Assembly (NCBI GenBank): GCA_002320245.1
Contig: DCKD01000024.1
Location: 1 to 18,881 of the forward strand
Direction of reading: 5' to 3'
DNA from: Lachnospiraceae bacterium UBA1683
Lineage (GTDB): Bacteria; Bacillota; Clostridia; Lachnospirales; Lachnospiraceae
Length of the DNA stretch: 18,881 nt
Positions within the stretch are counted from its first letter, which is position 1. Each line of letters opens with the position of its first letter. The notes beneath the pieces were generated by a model. The model made no database searches, had not been told where the DNA came from, and was given only the letters and a program-made list of their open reading frames with translations. A program made the translations under genes and the position numbers. This document shows positions 1 to 6,891 of the stretch, one piece after another.

Positions 1-59
1 AGGAGTAAGTGTCGAAGACCCGATAAAATTTGCGGATAAAATTTGATGGCGAAAATTAC

Positions 60-88
60 TTTACATTTCAGACAGAATATGGTAATAT
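60..88 (+). promoter_or_regulatory. Probable sigma-A promoter for tRNA-Arg
   Basis: A TTTACA -35 box (60-65) and a TAATAT -10 box (83-88) are separated by 17 nt, the ideal sigma-A spacing; a TATAAT overlaps three bases further on. Transcription would start near 95, about 85 nt before the mature tRNA 5' end, so the primary transcript would need RNase P trimming. No other promoter is obvious before the tRNA. Called from sequence match only. Confidence 0.55.
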
Positions 89-180
89 AATATGTGCATT
101 TTACTGAAGTGAATCTAACATAAGAAGAAAGAGAAGCAGCACTTGATAAGATTCCGCCTTTAAATGCAAAATCATAGTAT

Positions 181-252
181 GCGTCTGTAGCTCAGGGGAT
201 AGAGCACTGCCCTCCGGAGGCAGGAGCGGCGGTTCGAATCCGCCCAGACGCG
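181..252 (+). tRNA. tRNA-Arg (anticodon CCG)
   Basis: The 72-nt sequence folds as a complete cloverleaf. The acceptor stem is GCGTCTG/CAGACGC with discriminator G252. The D arm is GCTC/GAGC. The anticodon stem is CTGCC/GGCAG around the seven-base loop CTCCGGA, whose middle triplet CCG reads the arginine codon CGG. The T arm is GGCGG/CCGCC with the loop TTCGAAT. The 3' CCA is not encoded, so it must be added by CCA nucleotidyltransferase. CGG is normally a minor Arg codon in such genomes, so this is probably a single-copy minor isoacceptor (inference). Confidence 0.97.
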
Positions 253-267
253 TAGATGAATAACCCG

Positions 268-306
268 TTTTTATGCCGCAGGAGAGTTTCTTCTGCGGCA
301 TAAAAA
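268..306. other. Perfect 14-bp stem-loop between tRNA-Arg and azlC
   Basis: Arms 268-281 (TTTTTATGCCGCAG) and 293-306 are exact reverse complements around an 11-nt loop. The GC core GCCGCAG/CTGCGGC resembles an intrinsic terminator, but the T run precedes the stem and an A run follows it on the + strand, so there is no U tract after the hairpin. It may act as a weak terminator, an RNA-processing signal or a transcript stabiliser. Confidence 0.6.
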
Positions 307-358
307 ATGTAAAGGGAGATTTGTTAACAGCGGTTAAATCTGATGAAGGGGGATTGGT

Positions 359-1060
359 ATGTCTGGTTATAAAAAGGCATTTCGAAAAGCGTTTCCATAT
401 ACAATTCCGGTATTGACAGGGTACTTGTTTATCGGAATCGCATTCGGAGTGATGTATGCGGAAAAGGGATACTCTGCATGGTGGGCAATCTTGATGAGTG
501 TTCTGGTATATGCGGGTTCGGGACAGTATCTGGCTGTCAATTTCTTTGTGCCGGGTATTTCTTTCCTGCAAGTGGTTTTTATGACATTGATGGTAAATAT
601 CCGACACATTTTTTACGGATTATCACTGTTAGACAAGTTTCACCGGATGGGAAAGAAACGATGGTATATGATATTTGCATTGACAGATGAAACATATTCG
701 TTGCTGTGCACGACAAAGATACCGGAAGATGTGGAAGGAGATAAGTTCCTGTTTGCTATTGCAGTGCTTGACCAGAGCTATTGGGTAATTGGTTCCTTTA
801 TCGGCGGGGTTATGAAAAGCGTACTGCCAATCCATACAGAAGGAATTGAATTTGCGATGACTGCGCTGTTTGTTGTGATTTTCATAGAGCAATGGATGGA
901 GAAAAAGAACCGGATACCGGCACTGATTGGTATTGTGGGAGCGGTAATCTGCCTGCAGATTTTCGGGAGCGCCAATTTTGTGCTGCCATCCATGCTCTGT
1001 ATAACTTTCGTCTTGTTTATATCAGGAAAGTGTTTTGAGGAGGTGGGAATATGCCGATAG
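359..1060 (+). CDS. azlC: AzlC family branched-chain amino acid exporter, large subunit
   Basis: A 233-residue polytopic membrane protein of typical AzlC length. Recognisable family segments are PVLTGYLFIGIAFGV near residues 17-31, YAGSGQYLAVNFF near 51-63 and NIRHIFYGLSL near 80-90. About five or six hydrophobic helices fill the rest, with a basic cytoplasmic N terminus (KKAFRKAF). AzlC works with the small subunit AzlD to export leucine, isoleucine, valine and toxic analogues such as 4-azaleucine (Bacillus subtilis azlCD; brnFE in Corynebacterium). The ATG at 359 has a GAAGGGGG ribosome-binding site just upstream. Its stop lies 10 bp inside azlD, so translation is probably coupled. No clear separate promoter is visible between the tRNA hairpin and the start, so read-through from the tRNA promoter is possible. 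Substrate is inferred from family. Confidence 0.93.
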   Translation: MSGYKKAFRKAFPYTIPVLTGYLFIGIAFGVMYAEKGYSAWWAILMSVLVYAGSGQYLAVNFFVPGISFLQVVFMTLMVNIRHIFYGLSLLDKFHRMGKKRWYMIFALTDETYSLLCTTKIPEDVEGDKFLFAIAVLDQSYWVIGSFIGGVMKSVLPIHTEGIEFAMTALFVVIFIEQWMEKKNRIPALIGIVGAVICLQIFGSANFVLPSMLCITFVLFISGKCFEEVGICR

Positions 1061-1383
1061 ATGCAATGACCTCCTTTCTTATTATACTGCTCGTTGCGGC
1101 AACAACCTTCGGAACAAGATTAGTCCCGTTCCTGTTCTTTCCGAAAGGAAAAGAGATTCCAGCCGTGGTGGAGTATCTGGGTAAAGTGCTGACGCCTGCA
1201 GTCATTGGAATGCTGGTTGTATATTGCCTGAAAGATACCCCGGTGATGGCTGCACCGCATGGAATTCCTGAATTGATAGCTGTGCTGGCGATAGTAATAC
1301 TTCATGTCTGGAAACGGAATAACCTGCTTAGCATAGGCGCAGGAACGGTGTTGTATATGTTTCTCATACAGGTGATTTTCTGA
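1051..1383 (+). CDS. azlD: AzlD family branched-chain amino acid exporter, small subunit
   Basis: A 110-residue, highly hydrophobic protein with about four membrane helices, the usual AzlD size. The family pattern is clear: the N-terminal helix runs into TFGTRLVPFLFFP (about residues 19-31), followed by YLGKVLTPAVIGMLVVYCLKD. AzlD is the partner AzlC needs for export of branched-chain amino acids. The start ATG at 1051 overlaps the end of azlC by 10 bp and has a strong AGGAGG (1038-1043) seven bases upstream, lying inside azlC. This is the standard azlCD arrangement. The gene ends three bases before a large perfect palindrome and faces nfo tail-to-tail. Confidence 0.93.
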   Translation: MPIDAMTSFLIILLVAATTFGTRLVPFLFFPKGKEIPAVVEYLGKVLTPAVIGMLVVYCLKDTPVMAAPHGIPELIAVLAIVILHVWKRNNLLSIGAGTVLYMFLIQVIF

Positions 1384-1386
1384 AAA

Positions 1387-1463
1387 GGGACAGGTCGAAC
1401 TCCATTTGGGGACGTAGTAAAGTTCAACTTTACTACGTCCCCAAATGGAGTTCGACCTGTCCC
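1387..1463. repeat. 77-bp perfect palindrome of the GGGACAG/GGGGACG type (copy A)
   Basis: Arms 1387-1424 and 1426-1463 are exact 38-bp reverse complements around a single central C at 1425. The outer end reads GGGACAGGTCGAAC and the inner part contains GGGGACGTAGTAAAG. It fills the gap between the convergent azlD and nfo stop codons (3 bp and 6 bp away). As RNA from either strand it would form a very stable hairpin, but no U tract follows. The same outer GGGACAG and inner GGGGACG modules recur in the palindrome at 14440-14502, which suggests a dispersed REP-like element rather than a gene-specific terminator. Confidence 0.9.
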
Positions 1464-1469
1464 TAAACG

Positions 1470-2375
1470 TTATTTCCCCTCATTTTTTAGGATTTTCTCT
1501 TGCAAATCTGCATCGAATTCCCCATTTTTCAGCATTTCTATTTCGTATTTATATGGTGCGTAGGATTTCTTTTTATTCTCTGGGTTTTGTATGTACGGTG
1601 TCTCCAGAATTTTGGGGATTTGTTCAAAATCTTTGTGATGCACGATATAATTCAGTGCGTTAAAACCGATTTCACCAAACCCGATATTGGCGTGACGGTC
1701 TTTGGCGGCGCCGGGGATGTTTTTACTGTCATTGATATGGAAGACGGCAATCTGGTCCTTTCCGAGTATCCGGTCAAACTCATCAATGACATCGTCGAAA
1801 TGATGGATGATGTCATATCCTGCGTCGCTTGTATGGCAGGTGTCGAAGCAGACACGCAGTTTCTCGTTGTACTTCACACCGTCATAAATGCGTGCAAGTT
1901 CCTCGAAAGAGCGTCCGACCTCGGAGCCTTTTCCGGCCATTGTTTCAAGTGCGATGAAACAGTCAGTATCTTTTGTCAGTACTTCGTTGAGCCCTTTGAT
2001 AATCTGTGTCGTTCCGATGTCCGTACCTTCTCCGACATGGGAGCCGGGATGAAGAATCATGACATGGCTTCTGCAGGCGATGGTCCGGGCAATTTCTTTT
2101 TCCAGAAATTCAGTCGCCAGCTCGAATGTTTCCTGCTTTACCGCATTTCCCAGGTTGATGATATATGGCGCGTGGACAATGATCTCGTCAATGCCGTGCG
2201 CTTTCATATAGTCCCAGGCAGGCCCGATATTCAGTTCGCTGATTTCTTTCCTGCGCGTGTTCTGCGGGGCACCTGTATAAAACATAAATGTGTTGGCACC
2301 GTAGGATACAGCTTCCTTCGCAGAGCCGAGCAGCATATCCTTGCCTTTCATACCAACGTGTGAACCTATTTTCAT
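1470..2375 (-). CDS. nfo: Deoxyribonuclease IV (endonuclease IV, AP endonuclease)
   Basis: 301 residues, slightly longer than E. coli Nfo (285). This cytoplasmic base-excision-repair enzyme cleaves DNA 5' to abasic sites and removes 3' blocking groups, using a three-zinc centre in a TIM barrel. All metal ligands are visible: H68 (VHAPY), H109 (ILHPGSH), E144 (ALETMAGKG), D178 and H181 (FDTCHT), H213 (FHINDSK), D226 and H228 (DRHANIGFG) and E258 (ILETP). The ATG at 2375 is preceded by GGAGG (2386-2390 on the opposite strand) with good spacing. The gene diverges from argS and converges on azlD; its upstream side shares about 180 bp with the argS promoter. A long open frame on the opposite strand is a codon shadow. 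Confidence 0.97.
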   Translation of the reverse strand: MKIGSHVGMKGKDMLLGSAKEAVSYGANTFMFYTGAPQNTRRKEISELNIGPAWDYMKAHGIDEIIVHAPYIINLGNAVKQETFELATEFLEKEIARTIACRSHVMILHPGSHVGEGTDIGTTQIIKGLNEVLTKDTDCFIALETMAGKGSEVGRSFEELARIYDGVKYNEKLRVCFDTCHTSDAGYDIIHHFDDVIDEFDRILGKDQIAVFHINDSKNIPGAAKDRHANIGFGEIGFNALNYIVHHKDFEQIPKILETPYIQNPENKKKSYAPYKYEIEMLKNGEFDADLQEKILKNEGK

Positions 2376-2448
2376 GATGTCATATCCTCCTGTTATAAAA
2401 GGAATCGGACAGAATCCTGAAATCCGCCTGATTCCCCTGTATTTTCAC

Positions 2449-2477
2449 TTGCTAGAAGTAATTATAAATGATAAAAT
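2449..2477 (+). promoter_or_regulatory. Sigma-A promoter for the argS operon
   Basis: TTGCTA (2449-2454), a 17-nt spacer and TAAAAT (2472-2477). The start site would be near 2484, giving a leader of about 70 nt. No T-box signature was recognised in this short leader, although many Firmicute aminoacyl-tRNA synthetase genes are T-box controlled. A weak divergent -10 for nfo (TATAAT on the minus strand at 2461-2466) overlaps it. Confidence 0.6.
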
Positions 2478-2531
2478 ACCTAAATGGAAGTATTAAGTAA
2501 ATGGAAATACGAAGTAAATCAAAATATAAAG
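2465..2531 (+). repeat. Degenerate 17-nt tandem repeats in the argS leader
   Basis: Three consecutive 17-nt units start with TAAAT: TAAATGGAAGTATTAAG (2481-2497), TAAATGGAAATACGAAG (2498-2514) and TAAATCAAAATATAAAG (2515-2531). A shorter related unit, TAAATGATAAAATACC (2465-2480), precedes them and contains the promoter -10 box. The first two full units differ at 3 of 17 positions; the third is more diverged. They occupy most of the transcribed leader before the ribosome-binding site (GGAG at 2541). Confidence 0.7.
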
Positions 2532-2553
2532 TGATAGAACGGAGTGAAAAAAC

Positions 2554-4320
2554 GTGAAGACCTTAGCGGATTTAATTACAAAGGAAATGGAACAGGCGTT
2601 TCAGGCGGCAGAATATGATGCGAAGTTTGCCAAAGTCACAGTGTCCAACAGGCCGGATTTGTGCGAATACCAGTGTAACGGGGCGATGGCGGCAGCAAAG
2701 ACTTACCGGAAAGCGCCGTTTATGATAGCGAATGAAGTTGTTGAAAAATTGCAGGACAGCGATTGTTTTGATATGGCGGAGGCTGTGAATCCGGGATTTA
2801 TCAATTTGAAAATCAAACCATCTTTCGTAGCAGGGTTTTTGAATGATATGGCAGAGGATGCAGCACTTGGCGTGGAAAAGGAAAGCGAGCCGAAGACAAT
2901 CCTGATTGATTATGGCGGACCGAATGTGGCAAAGCCGCTGCATGTCGGGCATCTGCGCTCGGCGATTATCGGAGAGAGCGTAAAGAGAATTATGCGGTTT
3001 AAGGGAAATAACGTCACAGGGGATATCCATCTCGGCGACTGGGGGTATCAGATGGGGCTGATTATTACAGAGCTGGAGAAACGTCAGCCGGATCTGCCGT
3101 ATTTTGATGAGAGCTTTGAGGGAGAATATCCGGAGGCGGCTCCGTTTACCATCGGAGAGCTGGAAGAGATTTATCCGACGGCAAGTGCCTATGCAAAAGA
3201 GAATGAAGAATACCGTGAAAAAGCATTGCATGCAACATTCCTTCTGCAAAACGGACACAAAGGATACCGTGCAATCTGGAGGCATATTATGGATGTGTCT
3301 GTCACAGATTTGAAGAAAAATTATAAGAACCTGAATGTAGAGTTCGACCTCTGGAAGGGCGAGGCAGATGCGCAGAAATATATACCGGGCATGGTTGAGG
3401 CACTGAAGGAAAAAGGTTACGCACACTATGATGAGGGAGCGCTCGTCGTGGATGTAGCAGAGGAGAGTGATAAAAAAGAAGTACCGCCATGCATGATTCT
3501 GAAATCAGACGGGGCGGCACTTTATGATACGACAGATTTGGCGACTTTGGTAGAGCGTGAAGAACTGTATCAGCCGGACGAAGTGATTTACGTGGTAGAT
3601 AAACGTCAGGAGCTGCATTTCGTACAGGTATTCCGCTGTGCAAAGAAATGTGGCATTGTACGTCCGGAGACTGATTTGGAATTCCTTGGATTTGGTACGA
3701 TGAACGGAAAAGACGGTAAGCCGTTCAAGACAAGAGAAGGCGGCGTCATGCGTCTGGAGAACCTGATTAGGGAAATCGACGACGAAATGTATAAGAAGAT
3801 TATGGACAACCGTACAGTAGAGGAAGAAGAGGCAAGGGATACGGCGAAAACAGTCGGGCTTGCCGCCATCAAATACGGCGACCTTTCCAATCAGGCATCC
3901 AAGGATTATGTGTTTGACGTAGAACGTTTCACATCCTTCGAGGGAAATACCGGACCTTACATTCTGTATACAATCGTCAGGATTAAGTCTATCCTCAATA
4001 AATATCAGCAGGAAGGTGGTTCTGTTGAAGGCCTGCGGCTTTGTGAGGCGACAAATGAATTTGAAAAAGCTCTGATGTTGGAAACCGCAAAGTTTAACGA
4101 GATGATTGACATAGTTTATACAGAAATTGCGCCGCATAAAATTTGTGCATACATTTACGACGTGGCAAATATATTTAATAAATTTTATCACGGGACAAAG
4201 ATTCTGACAGAGGAAGATGAGGCAAAGAAAGGCGGATATATTGCGCTTTTGAAACTGACAAAAGAAGTGTTGGAGATATGTATTGACCTGCTTGGATTTG
4301 AAGCTCCGGAGAGAATGTAG
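2554..4320 (+). CDS. argS: Arginyl-tRNA synthetase
   Basis: 588 residues, normal for bacterial class Ia ArgRS, the cytoplasmic enzyme that charges tRNA-Arg with ATP and arginine. The N-terminal additional domain (about 1-100) is followed by the Rossmann core with the HIGH-type signature HVGH at residues 130-133, preceded by YGGPNVAKPL, and HLGDWGYQMG near residues 159-168. The KMSKS equivalent is the degenerate FKTREGG near 391-397, usual for ArgRS subtypes that lack a canonical KMSK. The C-terminal DALR anticodon-binding domain (about 465-588) includes NTGPYILYTIVRI. The start is GTG at 2554 with GGAG at 2541-2544. It is the first gene of a tight group with an alanyl-tRNA editing protein and a CPBP protease. 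Confidence 0.97.
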   Translation: MKTLADLITKEMEQAFQAAEYDAKFAKVTVSNRPDLCEYQCNGAMAAAKTYRKAPFMIANEVVEKLQDSDCFDMAEAVNPGFINLKIKPSFVAGFLNDMAEDAALGVEKESEPKTILIDYGGPNVAKPLHVGHLRSAIIGESVKRIMRFKGNNVTGDIHLGDWGYQMGLIITELEKRQPDLPYFDESFEGEYPEAAPFTIGELEEIYPTASAYAKENEEYREKALHATFLLQNGHKGYRAIWRHIMDVSVTDLKKNYKNLNVEFDLWKGEADAQKYIPGMVEALKEKGYAHYDEGALVVDVAEESDKKEVPPCMILKSDGAALYDTTDLATLVEREELYQPDEVIYVVDKRQELHFVQVFRCAKKCGIVRPETDLEFLGFGTMNGKDGKPFKTREGGVMRLENLIREIDDEMYKKIMDNRTVEEEEARDTAKTVGLAAIKYGDLSNQASKDYVFDVERFTSFEGNTGPYILYTIVRIKSILNKYQQEGGSVEGLRLCEATNEFEKALMLETAKFNEMIDIVYTEIAPHKICAYIYDVANIFNKFYHGTKILTEEDEAKKGGYIALLKLTKEVLEICIDLLGFEAPERM

Positions 4321-4349
4321 TGTTACAATGGAGTTGAATGGAGATTGTG

Positions 4350-5570
4350 ATGACGGAAAAGTTATTTTACGAAGACAGTCATATGAAGGTCTTTACGGCA
4401 AATGTATTGGAATGTAAGGAAGAGAAGGACGGTTACAGGGTAAGGCTTGACCGCAGTGCGTTCTTTCCCGAAGGCGGCGGGCAATATGCCGATACGGGAA
4501 TGCTTGCAGGACGGTATGTGCTGGATGTGCAGGAAAAAGATGGCGTTATCTGGCACTATACGGATGGTCCGGTGGAGACTGGTACAGAAGTGACCGGAGA
4601 AATTAACTGGCAGGAGCGTTTCATGAAAATGCAGCAGCACACCGGAGAGCATATTGTGTCAGGACTTGTACATGCACGTTTTGGTTATAAGAATGTGGGG
4701 TTCCATCTCGGAAGTGAAGACTGTACAATGGATTTTGACGGCAGGATAACGCGTGATGAGCTGCGCCAGATTGAGTGGAAGGCGAATGAGGCGGTTGTGG
4801 AGAATCTGGACGTACAGGTTGCATATCCATCGAAAGCAGAATTGGAAAGGCTGGATTACCGCAGCAAGATTGAGATTGAAGGTCAGGTGCGCATTGTCAC
4901 GATTCCGGGATATGACGTCTGTGCATGTTGTGCTCCGCATGTGGAAAAGACCGGCGAAATCGGGCTCATCAAACTGACGAACATACAGAGCTATAAAGGT
5001 GGAGTCCGCGTGACGATGCTGTGTGGATTCCGTGCACTGAAGGATTACGGGCGTAAACTTTCCGCAGTAAAACGGATTTCTGCGTCATTATGTGCGAGGG
5101 AAAACGAAACCGCAGAGGCTGTCGAACATTTGAAAGAAGAGTGTGCGGGTCTGAAACTGGAACTGGCAGGACAGAAAAGGGCATTGCTTGAATATAAAAT
5201 AAAAGAGGTTAATCCGGAGGAAAGTATTGTCTGTTTGTTTGAGGATAATATGGACGCTGACGGACCACGTTTCCTGATGAACCGGCTGCTGGATGCAGGG
5301 CATACGATGTGCGCGGTTTTCAGCCGGCAGACAGAAAGCAATGCAAATGGGCGTTCAGAGAAACGTCTGACAGAAAAAACAGTGCCGGCATATCGGTATG
5401 TGATAGGCAGCAGGACGTTGGATATGCGGGAACTGGTAGAAGAGCTGAACCGTGAATTCAGCGGAAGAGGAGGCGGGAAACCAGAGATGGTGCAAGGCTC
5501 CTTACAAGGGGATGAAGAAAATTTGAGGGAGTGGATACAGAAGAAAGGAAGGGCTTTGGAGAATGAATAA
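4350..5570 (+). CDS. Alanyl-tRNA editing protein (AlaX-like, with C-terminal DHHA1 domain)
   Basis: About 406 residues from ATG 4350. A stand-alone relative of the editing half of AlaRS: it hydrolyses mischarged Ser- or Gly-tRNA-Ala in trans. An N-terminal beta-barrel carries FPEGGGQYADTG (about 39-50). The SAD domain has the zinc motif HTGEH (H97, H101) and CACCAPH (C193, H197), so HxxxH and CxxxH are both complete. A helical stretch (about 230-290) leads to the DHHA1 domain, with the Gly-rich GRGGGKPEMVQGS near residues 374-386 as in the AlaRS C terminus. The ATG at 4350 has GGAG six bases upstream; an in-frame ATG at 4338, adding MEIV, is possible but less well spaced. It follows argS by about 30 bp and overlaps the next gene by 8 bp. 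No catalytic aminoacylation domain is present. Confidence 0.93.
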   Translation: MTEKLFYEDSHMKVFTANVLECKEEKDGYRVRLDRSAFFPEGGGQYADTGMLAGRYVLDVQEKDGVIWHYTDGPVETGTEVTGEINWQERFMKMQQHTGEHIVSGLVHARFGYKNVGFHLGSEDCTMDFDGRITRDELRQIEWKANEAVVENLDVQVAYPSKAELERLDYRSKIEIEGQVRIVTIPGYDVCACCAPHVEKTGEIGLIKLTNIQSYKGGVRVTMLCGFRALKDYGRKLSAVKRISASLCARENETAEAVEHLKEECAGLKLELAGQKRALLEYKIKEVNPEESIVCLFEDNMDADGPRFLMNRLLDAGHTMCAVFSRQTESNANGRSEKRLTEKTVPAYRYVIGSRTLDMRELVEELNREFSGRGGGKPEMVQGSLQGDEENLREWIQKKGRALENE

Positions 5571-6501
5571 TAAGCCGGTAAAAAATCCGTTCTGGTATGT
5601 GTTCGGACCTCTGGTTATCTATTGGGGAATCAGCCTTGTGGTCAGTCTGATTGTGAGCTGTGTTCTTGTAATATTAAATGTAAATGATTTTGCCGCGGTA
5701 ATGAATGGGGTGAACCCAAACGATGAAGAAGCATTTGCCCGGGCGGTGCAGCAGTGCACATTGATTGCTATGAAACTGGAGCTGAAATATGCGGTTCAGA
5801 TACAGGCTGCAAAAGCGTTGTGTATCATTCCGGTATTTGCTGTCCTTTTCCATAAAGACAGAAAGAGGGAGAGAGAACAGAATCTTCCGGTGAACCGGAA
5901 AGCTCCGATGTGGAAATATATTTGGATTCTGGTATTTGCGGTTGTTTACAATATTGGAGTAAGCTGTCTCATTTATATGGCGGCACTTGCATGGAAGGTC
6001 TCTGACAGCCAGAGCGCAACAGCACTGTTTTACAGTGCGCCAGTGGCAGTACAGATTGTAGGAGTCGGAATTGTTATCCCGTTGATGGAGGAATTATTAT
6101 TCCGGGGAATGTTATATAAGCGGCTCAGGGAGCAGAGTACGTTCTGGCGGGCGGCGTTAAGCTCGTCAATCCTGTTCTGCCTTGTTCACGGTGATACCTC
6201 ACAGATTGTAAACGCGCTGGCATTTGGTATGCTGCTGGCATATGTATATGAGAAGTATGGCTCATTTAAAGCGCCTGCGGCTCTTCATATGGCGGCAAAT
6301 CTGACAGCGGTAATCGGTACGGAAATCGGCTTGTTTGACTGGCTTGGGACATCCCCGAAACGATTATCCGTCGCAGTGATTGTATGCACATTCTTTGGCA
6401 CAGTCATGTTTGTGCTCATGCAGCGGATAGAGGAGAAACCGGAGCAGCCGGGGGGTTCAGGACAAGAGAAGCAGAATCCGACAATGGATATGTTTCGTTA
6501 A
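5563..6501 (+). CDS. CPBP family intramembrane glutamic endopeptidase (CAAX/Abi type)
   Basis: 312 residues, integral membrane. Hydrophobic segments lie near 14-40, 81-96, 118-145, 160-175, 198-210, 215-230, 240-258 and 266-290. The protease core is MEELLFRGMLYKRL with EExxxR at E176, E177 and R181, then H209 (FCLVHG) and the HxxxN-type site H242/N246 (ALHMAANL), so all Rce1/CPBP catalytic positions are present. Family members cleave CAAX-like or peptide substrates inside the membrane, and some protect against self-made bacteriocins; the substrate here is unknown. The start ATG (5563) overlaps the stop of the editing gene by 8 bp, which points to translational coupling. It is the last gene of the argS group; its role beside tRNA genes is not obvious. 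Confidence 0.92.
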   Translation: MNNKPVKNPFWYVFGPLVIYWGISLVVSLIVSCVLVILNVNDFAAVMNGVNPNDEEAFARAVQQCTLIAMKLELKYAVQIQAAKALCIIPVFAVLFHKDRKREREQNLPVNRKAPMWKYIWILVFAVVYNIGVSCLIYMAALAWKVSDSQSATALFYSAPVAVQIVGVGIVIPLMEELLFRGMLYKRLREQSTFWRAALSSSILFCLVHGDTSQIVNALAFGMLLAYVYEKYGSFKAPAALHMAANLTAVIGTEIGLFDWLGTSPKRLSVAVIVCTFFGTVMFVLMQRIEEKPEQPGGSGQEKQNPTMDMFR

Positions 6502-6578
6502 CCTTCAATTGGCAGAAAGTACAAGTCCAGGTAACGTTAGATGAGATATAGATAAAGATGGGTGCAGTCAGGGCGCGG

Positions 6579-6649
6579 TTTGCCGGGCTGTTATATGGTC
6601 GGAAACGCCAAAAAGGATTCTGTTTCCGTCTATATAACGGTCCGGCAAA
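6579..6649. other. Long imperfect stem-loop upstream of gltB
   Basis: Three nested perfectly complementary segments form one 71-nt hairpin: TTTGCCGG (6579-6586) with CCGGCAAA (6642-6649), GTTATAT (6590-6596) with ATATAAC (6632-6638), and CGGAAAC (6600-6606) with GTTTCCG (6622-6628). The internal loops are 3 nt on each side. No U tract follows on the + strand, so it is not a standard terminator. It lies 78 bp after the CPBP stop and about 145 bp before the gltB -35 box. It could be a 3'-end stabiliser, a small mobile palindrome or part of gltB control. Confidence 0.75.
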
Positions 6650-6767
6650 TTGCTTTATCAAAACGATGACCGAATGAAGTGTTTTCAAATTGTCCGGAAA
6701 AAGAAACGGATAAAAGAAAAAAAGATTAGATGTCAGATAATGTGGATGAGAATGATTAATTAACAGA

Positions 6768-6778
6768 TTGTCTGACAA
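6768..6778. promoter_or_regulatory. GntR/FadR-type operator-like palindrome upstream of gltB
   Basis: TTGTCTGACAA is a perfect 5+1+5 palindrome (13 bp, 6767-6779, if the flanking A and T are counted) and fits the TNGTnnnACNA pattern known for FadR-subfamily GntR regulators. It ends 17 bp before the -35 box of the gltB promoter. A half-site-like ATGTCAGATAAT lies about 35 bp upstream (6730-6741). No regulator gene of this family is in the window, so the binding protein is unknown. Confidence 0.45.
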
Positions 6779-6795
6779 TTCGAAAAAATTTCCTG

Positions 6796-6824
6796 TTTAC
6801 AAATGGGAAAAAGTATTGTATAGT
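6796..6824 (+). promoter_or_regulatory. Sigma-A promoter for gltBD
   Basis: TTTACA (6796-6801), a 17-nt spacer and TATAGT (6819-6824). The start would be near 6831, giving a leader of about 60 nt. The -10 region AAAGTATTGTAT is identical over 12 bases to that of the NlpC/P60 gene promoter at 13111-13122. Confidence 0.75.
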
Positions 6825-6891
6825 AGGAAAAAATAAAAAAGATTGCGCATAAAACGCATTTGCAAAAAATACATATGAAAGGACAGCGATT

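Noticed and set aside
22..45. GATAAAATTTG repeated twice (22-32 and 35-45) near the left edge
   Set aside because: Only two short AT-rich copies at the window edge; too little context to separate it from chance.
101..607. Minus-strand open frame containing GGFEPPLLPPEG-like sequence
   Set aside because: It runs through the antisense of tRNA-Arg; such proline-rich tRNA-antisense translations are a well-known false gene call.
1500..2363. Open frame of 287 codons on the + strand opposite nfo
   Set aside because: It is the antisense of a complete endonuclease IV with all metal ligands; the translated product is Cys/Phe-rich with no recognisable domain and no ribosome-binding site.
2391..2553. 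T-box riboswitch before argS
   Set aside because: The leader after the promoter is only about 70 nt and AT-rich, with no T-box consensus and no terminator or antiterminator pair.
2572..3426. Open frame of 284 codons on the minus strand inside argS
   Set aside because: Antisense shadow of a full-length ArgRS; the composition is Cys, His and Leu heavy and matches nothing known.
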